Assembly (NCBI GenBank): GCA_025350745.1
Contig: JANXXG010000048.1
Coordinates: 1-16,919, forward strand
Origin: Chloroflexota bacterium
GTDB taxonomy: Bacteria; Chloroflexota; Limnocylindria; P2-11E
DNA: 16,919 nucleotides
Reading direction: 5' to 3'
The translations under genes and the position numbers were made by a program. Positions 12,460-16,919 of this stretch are shown piece after piece. Below the pieces are notes generated by a model that saw nothing but the letters and a program-made list of their open reading frames with translations, had not been told where the DNA came from and did not search any database. The first letter of the stretch is position 1. Each line of letters opens with the position of its first letter.

Positions 12460-12812
12460 CCGGTCGGTCGGAGCTGGTCGAACGCGTTCGCCACGCCTTC
12501 GAGCACGTCGGCATTCACGTGCTCCGAGAGCGCATAGACGACGAACTGCCCGTGCCGCTCGGCGGTCACCGCCTCGACGCCGCGCAACACCCGCAGGTGT
12601 TGGCTCGTCGCGGCGCGCGTCTTCGAGATGACCTTGGAGAGCTCGCTCACGGTGAGCGGGCTCGCGCGCAGCGCTTGAACGATGCGCAGCCGGCTCGGGT
12701 CGCAGAGGCTGTCGAGCACCTTCTCGGCGCTCTTCTGCGCCGGCGACGGCAGGAGCTCCGCCTTGGCCGCGGCCACGGCACTCGCTTCGATGCCACCCTG
12801 CTGATCGCTCAT
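12456..12812 (-). CDS. ArsR-family winged-helix regulator
   Basis: The 118-residue product is a dimeric ArsR-type repressor. The winged helix covers about residues 30-100: KVLDSLCDPSRLRIVQAL, then SPLTVSELSKVI, the recognition helix TRAATSQHLRVLR, and the wing EAVTAERHGQFVVYAL. It has only one cysteine, Cys37, and no ELCVCDL metal site. Classical arsenite or cadmium sensing by that site is therefore unlikely, and its ligand is unknown. The ATG at 12812 was chosen because the upstream in-frame extension is Arg-rich low-complexity sequence; a GAGAGGA lies about 12 nt upstream, further than usual. A candidate promoter and inverted repeat lie 60-90 bp upstream. It is coupled to the response regulator by a 4-bp overlap. 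Confidence 0.92.
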   Translation of the reverse strand: MSDQQGGIEASAVAAAKAELLPSPAQKSAEKVLDSLCDPSRLRIVQALRASPLTVSELSKVISKTRAATSQHLRVLRGVEAVTAERHGQFVVYALSEHVNADVLEGVANAFDQLRPTG

Positions 12813-12874
12813 CGGATATCGCCGTCCTCTCGTTCGATCCCGACGGCCGACCCGCCGCGATGGCCGCATCCTCG

Positions 12875-12901
12875 CTGTCTAGGTGCCTGAGCGGCAGACA
12901 G
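12875..12901. promoter_or_regulatory. Inverted repeat CTGTCT-15-AGACAG, possible ArsR-type operator
   Basis: A perfect 6-bp inverted repeat spaced by 15 bp covers the spacer and -10 of the candidate promoter of the arsR-type gene. This is the position expected for an autoregulatory operator. ArsR sites are usually dyads of about this span; ownership by this regulator is inference. Confidence 0.4.
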
Positions 12902-12905
12902 TCAA
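12876..12905 (-). promoter_or_regulatory. Candidate promoter of the arsR-type/response-regulator unit
   Basis: On the minus strand TTGACT (12900-12905) is followed after 18 bp by TAGACA (12876-12881). The -35 is a 5/6 match and the -10 a weaker one. Transcription would begin near 12868, about 55 nt before the ATG at 12812. Confidence 0.5.
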
Positions 12906-13034
12906 GCATGTGCACGACCACGCAACTTCGATCGTCGTCGTTGGAGTCAGGCGCTTCATTTGCAGACGGGATGCCAGCTCGCCCGGCGGCCGACCGCGAG
13001 CCCGACGCCCGGCCGGGACACCGCAGGGTGCGGG

Positions 13035-14417
13035 TCAGCGCGAGGCTTGCCGCTGGTGAGCCACGAATTCCAGGAGGTCGGCCTTCGTGATCACGGAGAC
13101 CGGCCGGCCGTCCTCGACCGCGAGCAGGGCGGGCACGCCCCCCGCGAGCTCCGCGTACAGGCGCTCGATGTCCTCGTCGGACCGGACGACGGGGAACGGC
13201 GCCTCCATCACCCGCTCGACCGTCGCGTCCACGAGCGCGGGCTCCCGGAAGACGCGATCGAGCATCGTCCGCTCCTGCACGCTGCCCACGATGTCGTCCA
13301 CCGATGTCGCGGTGCCGTTCGCGACGACCGGGATCTGCGAGATGCCGTACCGCTGCATGGTGTCGATCGCCGAGCGCACGGTGTCGGCGCGCGAGACCGT
13401 GACCAGCTGCGGAGTGCCGCCTTCGCGATCACGCATCACGTCACCGACGCGCATGAGGTGCGCGAACCGCTGCAGGAAGCCGTTCTGGCGCATCCACTCG
13501 TCGTTGTAGAGCTTGGAGAGGTATGACTTCCCCGAATCCGGCAGCAGCACGACGACCATCGCCGACTCATCCAGGTCCTTGGCTATCTGCAGCGCGGCGA
13601 ACATCGCTGTGCCGCTGGAGACGCCGGCGAGGATGCCCTCCTCGCGCGTGATGCGGCGCGCCGTGAGGAAGGTGTCACGATCGGACACCGTGACCCACCG
13701 GTCCACGAGCTTCGGATCGAATGTGCCCGGCCAGAAATCCTCGCCGATGCCCTCGGTCTTGTAGGGGTGGACCTCGCCGGTGTAGATGGATCCTTCGGGG
13801 TCCGCACCGACGATGATGATGTTCGGGTTCTGCTCCTTGAGGTAGCGGCCGGCACCCGTCACCGTCCCGCCGGTGCCGATGCCAAGGACGAAATGCGTGA
13901 TCTTGCCCTCGGTCTGGGCCCAAAGCTCGGGGCCGGTGGTCCGGTAGTGAGCGGTCACGTTCTGCTGATTCCAGTACTGGCCGGGCATGAAGCCACCCGG
14001 GAGCTCCTTCGCGAGGCGCTCGGCGACCTTGTAATAGGAGAGTGGCGAATCCGGCGCGACGGCGGTCGGACAGATGACCACTTCGGCGCCGTACGCGCGA
14101 AGGATGTCGCGCTTCTCCTGGCTCTGCTTGTCCGGAAGCGTGCAGACGAGCCGATACCCCTTGAGTGCAGCTGCGATCGCGAGACCGACACCGGTGTTGC
14201 CGCTGGTCGGCTCGACGATCGTGCCACCGGGCTTGAGATCGCCGCGCCGCTCGGCCTCTTCGATCATGGCGAGGCCGATACGGTCCTTGACCGAGCCACC
14301 CGGGTTGAGCATCTCCAGCTTCGCGACAATGCGCGGACGCAGGCCTTTGCCAAGACGGTTCAGCTGGACGAGTGGCGTGTTGCCGACGAGACCGAGGATG
14401 TCAGAGGCGATGGGCAC
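13035..14417 (-). CDS. cbs: Cystathionine beta-synthase with C-terminal CBS-domain pair
   Basis: This cytoplasmic PLP enzyme condenses homocysteine with serine, or an activated serine, to give cystathionine. The 460-residue product begins ILGLVGNTPLVQLNRL. It carries the Schiff-base Lys44 in PGGSVKDRIG, then PTSGNTG (70-76), the phosphate cup GTGGT (181-185), and SSGTA and PDSGKSYLS later in the core. The run DKQSQEKRDILRAYGAEVV is more like cystathionine beta-synthases than CysK. From about 330 to 455 a pair of CBS motifs follows (MRVGDVMRDREGG, SAIDTMQRYGISQIPVV, VMEAPFPVVRSDEDIERLYAEL), which usually bind adenosyl ligands. No haem-binding N-terminal domain is present, as in most bacterial forms. 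The start is the GTG at 14417. It is 32 bp from the membrane-protein gene. Confidence 0.95.
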   Translation of the reverse strand: MPIASDILGLVGNTPLVQLNRLGKGLRPRIVAKLEMLNPGGSVKDRIGLAMIEEAERRGDLKPGGTIVEPTSGNTGVGLAIAAALKGYRLVCTLPDKQSQEKRDILRAYGAEVVICPTAVAPDSPLSYYKVAERLAKELPGGFMPGQYWNQQNVTAHYRTTGPELWAQTEGKITHFVLGIGTGGTVTGAGRYLKEQNPNIIIVGADPEGSIYTGEVHPYKTEGIGEDFWPGTFDPKLVDRWVTVSDRDTFLTARRITREEGILAGVSSGTAMFAALQIAKDLDESAMVVVLLPDSGKSYLSKLYNDEWMRQNGFLQRFAHLMRVGDVMRDREGGTPQLVTVSRADTVRSAIDTMQRYGISQIPVVANGTATSVDDIVGSVQERTMLDRVFREPALVDATVERVMEAPFPVVRSDEDIERLYAELAGGVPALLAVEDGRPVSVITKADLLEFVAHQRQASR

Positions 14418-14449
14418 GACCGAATGCTAGTCCGCGAGCGGGACCGGCC

Positions 14450-14926
14450 CTAATGCGTCCTGGGCTCGATGAGCAGGTATGCGCCGGTCACGATGAGGAT
14501 CGCCGGCACGAAGAACGGCTGCAGGCCAGCCGGGAGCTCCACCTTGACGAACAGGTCTGCCAGCGCGACGACACCGAGGACCGCGGCGACCAGGAGCGGG
14601 ATCCGGCGTGACGGCGACAGGAGATAGATGACGCTGAACGCCGCCGCGAGCGACGCGAGGAAGATCGCCCAGGCCTCGTTCTCGACGCGCGGGACGATCT
14701 TCGGGATGAGCAGGCCGAGCCCGAAACCGATCATCGTGGCACCCGGCACCAGGTAGACGAACTGTTGGCTCCCGGCGGCATAGGCGATCGCGAACGCAAG
14801 ACCAAGGAAGAGGAACAGGTACGAGCCGGCGTCCCTGACGCCCAGGGGCGGCAGGAGGACCGCCATGCCGACGGCCAGCAGGACCATCCCGCCGAGAACG
14901 CCGCGGCCGCCGGTGATCCCTCGCAT
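14450..14926 (-). CDS. Small multi-pass membrane protein, function unknown
   Basis: The 158-residue product is almost wholly hydrophobic, with five or six membrane helices. Examples are VLGGMVLLAVGMAVLLPPLG, SYLFLFLGLAFAIAYAAG, TMIGFGLGLLIP, WAIFLASLAAAFSVIYLL, LLVAAVLGVVALADLFV and FFVPAILIVTGAYLLI. I do not recognise a catalytic or transport motif; small DUF-type membrane proteins of this kind are common. The ATG at 14926 has no clear ribosome site. It lies 22 bp after thrC and 32 bp before the cystathionine beta-synthase gene on the same strand, so it is probably cotranscribed with both. Confidence 0.8.
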   Translation of the reverse strand: MRGITGGRGVLGGMVLLAVGMAVLLPPLGVRDAGSYLFLFLGLAFAIAYAAGSQQFVYLVPGATMIGFGLGLLIPKIVPRVENEAWAIFLASLAAAFSVIYLLSPSRRIPLLVAAVLGVVALADLFVKVELPAGLQPFFVPAILIVTGAYLLIEPRTH

Positions 14927-14948
14927 GCTTGCTCGGCAGTCTACCTAT

Positions 14949-16214
14949 CTATGGGTCGAGCTGGGGCTCGATCCGAGGCGGAGTCTGGCCGGGCGCGAGG
15001 TGGATCGGGGGTGCTCCCTGGAGGGATTCGGAGTACTTGAGCCCGGATCCGGTGTTCAGGACGACGACGTCCTCATGTTCCGCGATGAAGCCCTGCTTCA
15101 GCAGCAGATGCGCGCCGACGAGCGCGGCCGCGCCCTCGGGACACAGGAGCAGCCCCTCACTGACGCCCGCGAGGCGCATCATCGCCGCGATCTGATCGTC
15201 GCTCACCGCGATCGCGATACCGCTCGACTCGCGCAGGATCTTCAGCACCAGGAAGTCGCCGAGGGCCTTGGGGACGCGCATGCCCGCCGCGAATGTCTGC
15301 GGGTCCGGCCACATCTCCGATTCGGTCTTGTCCTCGTGGAACGCCTTCACGATCGGCGCGCAGCCCTCCGCCTGGACCGCGACGAACCGCGGGAGCTTGT
15401 CGTCCTCGACCCAGCCGATCGAGCGGAGCTCCTGGAAGGCCTTCCACATGCCGATGAGCCCGACCCCGCCGCCGGTCGGATACACGATCACGTCCGGGAG
15501 GGTCCACCCGGCCTGCTCGGCGATCTCGAAGCCCATCGTCTTCTTGCCTTCGATCCGATACGGCTCCTTGAGGGTCGACCCATCGAACCAGCCGTATTCG
15601 GCGCAGGCGCGCTTCACGACCGCGCCGGCATCGGCGATCGACCCATCCACGAGGTAGACGCGCGCTCCGTAGGCGGCGGTCTCGCGCTGGATCACGCTCG
15701 GGGTCGTTGCAGGCATGACGACGATGATCCCGATGCCGGCACGCGCGCCGTACGCCGCCCACGCCGCGCCGGCGTTCCCGGCGGTCGGGAGCGCGATCGT
15801 CGTCGCGCCCAGCTCGCGGGCCCGAGTGACGCCGACCGCTGCACCGCGCGCCTTGAACGACCCGGTCGGCAGCAGGCCCTCGTCCTTGATGTACAGGCGA
15901 TGGAGCCCCAGGGACTCGCGGAGCGCGAACGGCTCGATCATCGGGGTGTTCCCCTCGCCCAGGCTCACGATGTTGTTCGTATCGTCCATCGGCAGCAGCT
16001 CGCGATAGCGCCACAGGGATGCCTGGCGGCCGGCCAGCATCGAGCGCGGCACCGAGTGCAGGCGCGCGAGGTCGTATCGCACGAGGTACGGTCCGCCGTC
16101 GATCGGGCAGAGATTCGCGAGCTTCGATGCGTCAGCGTGCGCGCCACACTTGGCGCATTCGAGGTGCGTGACGTAGGACCGCGCGGGAACGTGCGCCGGC
16201 TCGGCCCCGGTCAC
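14949..16214 (-). CDS. thrC: Threonine synthase
   Basis: Threonine synthase converts O-phosphohomoserine to threonine with PLP in the cytoplasm. The 421-residue product has an N-terminal zinc-ribbon-like start, THLECAKCGAH (Cys20, Cys23) and NLCPIDGGPYLVRYD (Cys36). It continues with VSLGEGNTPM (83-92), KDEGLLPTGSFKARGA with Schiff-base Lys121, PTAGNAGAAWAAYGARAG for the phosphate cup, VIVYPTGGGVGLIGMWKAF, and a C-terminal LNTGSGLKY. All the core elements are present. The fourth ribbon cysteine, usual as CPxCGG, is Asp39 here, so zinc binding may be lost. The start is the GTG at 16214, overlapping the murA stop as GTGA; the longer open frame lies over murA and is shadow. Confidence 0.94.
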   Translation of the reverse strand: MTGAEPAHVPARSYVTHLECAKCGAHADASKLANLCPIDGGPYLVRYDLARLHSVPRSMLAGRQASLWRYRELLPMDDTNNIVSLGEGNTPMIEPFALRESLGLHRLYIKDEGLLPTGSFKARGAAVGVTRARELGATTIALPTAGNAGAAWAAYGARAGIGIIVVMPATTPSVIQRETAAYGARVYLVDGSIADAGAVVKRACAEYGWFDGSTLKEPYRIEGKKTMGFEIAEQAGWTLPDVIVYPTGGGVGLIGMWKAFQELRSIGWVEDDKLPRFVAVQAEGCAPIVKAFHEDKTESEMWPDPQTFAAGMRVPKALGDFLVLKILRESSGIAIAVSDDQIAAMMRLAGVSEGLLLCPEGAAALVGAHLLLKQGFIAEHEDVVVLNTGSGLKYSESLQGAPPIHLAPGQTPPRIEPQLDP

Positions 16215-16919
16215 GCCACGCGTTCGATCTTCGCGCCCAGGCTGCGAAGGCGGCCATCGACATCCTCGTAGCCGCGGTCGATCTGCTCGATGTTGTTGAT
16301 GACGCTCGTCCCCTTCGCGCAGAGCGCCGCGCCCAGGAGGGCGAGACCTGCCCGGATATCGGGGCTCTGGACCTCCGTTCCGTAGAGCTGGCTCGGTCCG
16401 ATGATGACGGCGCGATGGGGGTCGGCCAGGACGAGCCGGGCGCCGAACGACTCGAGCGCGCCCAGCCAGAACATCCGAGCGTCGTACATCCACTCGTGGA
16501 CGAGCACCGTTCCTTCGGCCTGGGTCGCGAAGGCCGCAGCGATGCTCGTGAGATCGGACGGGAACCCCGGCCAGACCTGCGATTGCACCTTCGGGACCTT
16601 GCCGCCCAGGTCCTGCTCGATGGCGTAGTGCTCCTTCGCGGGCACATGCAGCTCATCGCCGTCCACGCTCGAGTCGATCCCCAGGCGCTTGAATACCCCG
16701 CGGATCATCGCGAGATGCTGGGGCGCGCATTTCTGCACGGTGAGCTCGCCGTGGGTCATTGCCGCGAGCCCCATGAACGAACCCACCTCGACGTGATCGC
16801 TCCAGACGACGTGATCGATGCCCCGGAGCTCCGGCACGCCGCGGATCTCCATGGTGTTCGTGCCGATGCCGTGGACCCGCGCCCCCATCTCGACAAGGAC
16901 CATCGCGAGCTCTTGCACG
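16211..16919 (-). CDS. murA: MurA-like UDP-N-acetylglucosamine 1-carboxyvinyltransferase (5' end cut by window edge)
   Basis: MurA transfers enolpyruvate from PEP to UDP-GlcNAc, the first committed step of peptidoglycan synthesis. About 235 C-terminal residues are present, and roughly 185 should be missing, including the region of the catalytic Cys (Cys115 in E. coli numbering). Family signs are HVEVGSFMGLAAMTHGEL, PGFPSDL, SPDIRAGLALLGAALCAKG and NIEQIDRGYEDVDGRLRSLGA. The middle segment, WMYDARMFWLGALESFGARL, departs from the usual MurA wording and suggests a divergent or second-type MurA. The stop overlaps the thrC start by 4 bp. An alternative is another EPSP/MurA-fold enzyme, but the RGYED and PGFPSDL motifs favour MurA. 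Confidence 0.88.
   Translation of the reverse strand, partial: VQELAMVLVEMGARVHGIGTNTMEIRGVPELRGIDHVVWSDHVEVGSFMGLAAMTHGELTVQKCAPQHLAMIRGVFKRLGIDSSVDGDELHVPAKEHYAIEQDLGGKVPKVQSQVWPGFPSDLTSIAAAFATQAEGTVLVHEWMYDARMFWLGALESFGARLVLADPHRAVIIGPSQLYGTEVQSPDIRAGLALLGAALCAKGTSVINNIEQIDRGYEDVDGRLRSLGAKIERVA

Larger units (their letters stand above)
12813..13034. other. 222-bp intergenic region between cystathionine beta-synthase and arsR-type genes
   Basis: This is the longest gap in the window. It holds the candidate promoter and inverted repeat described separately. A very GC-rich part (about 12980-13034) follows the cystathionine beta-synthase stop and has several overlapping GGCC/CCGG dyads but no T-tract, so no clear terminator can be called. 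No ORF with coding character is seen. Confidence 0.6.

Noticed and set aside
12980..13034. Intrinsic terminator after cystathionine beta-synthase
   Set aside because: There are several overlapping GC dyads but no tight stem followed by a T-tract.
14865..16271. Plus-strand ORF of 468 residues across thrC
   Set aside because: Antisense shadow of threonine synthase with His/Arg/Asp-rich composition and no domain.
1..16919. tRNA, rRNA, insertion sequence, phage or defence island
   Set aside because: I saw no cloverleaf-like conserved arms, transposase motifs, terminal repeats or defence-type domains on either strand by eye.

Overview
This is a GC-rich stretch of bacterial chromosome. It carries 24 supported protein genes, 22 of them on the minus strand, and no recognisable RNA gene, insertion sequence, CRISPR array or phage gene. 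Gene content points to an uncultured monoderm-type bacterium, perhaps of the Chloroflexota or Actinomycetota. The clues are a Tad/Flp pilus operon with no secretin gene beside it, many GTG and TTG starts, very tight gene packing, and a Pro/Thr-rich membrane protein of a style common in Chloroflexota. The phylum assignment is inference. No intergenic stretch exceeds 300 bases; the longest are 222 bp (12813-13034) and 196 bp (8138-8333).

Layout from left to right. 1-377 (minus) is the N-terminal part of MobB, a GTPase of molybdenum-cofactor biosynthesis. 437-1177 (plus) is an unrecognised single-pass membrane protein with a Pro/Thr-rich tail. 1185-1460 (minus) is a TatA-type translocase subunit carrying a C-terminal four-cysteine zinc ribbon. 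1523-8137 (minus) is a complete-looking ten-gene Tad operon. Read in its transcription direction it is flp, tadE-like, tadG-like, a secreted Pro-rich protein, cpaB, an unknown gene, tadZ, tadA, tadB, tadC. From the tadE-like gene to tadC, every gene joins the next by a 4-bp stop/start overlap, eight in a row. A plus-strand DinB/ClbS-fold gene (8334-8804) diverges from flp.

8801-12056 (minus) reads, in transcription order, PLP-dependent cystathionine gamma-synthase/lyase, CcdA, a TlpA/ResA-like thioredoxin, FdhD. 12094-12812 is an ArsR-type regulator followed by a single-domain response regulator. 13035-16919 reads murA (partial), thrC, a small membrane protein, and cystathionine beta-synthase with a CBS-domain tail.

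How the genes fit together. The Tad operon supplies the pilin, pseudopilins, motor ATPase, two inner-membrane platform proteins, a localisation ATPase and CpaB. The prepilin peptidase is not in the window. The right half has a sulfur theme: cystathionine beta-synthase plus a cystathionine gamma-enzyme could run transsulfuration from homocysteine to cysteine. CcdA/TlpA move thiol electrons across the membrane. FdhD transfers cysteine-derived sulfur to the molybdenum cofactor of formate dehydrogenases. MobB and TatA, at the far left, are also used in making and exporting molybdoenzymes. That link is suggestive and not proven by the sequence.
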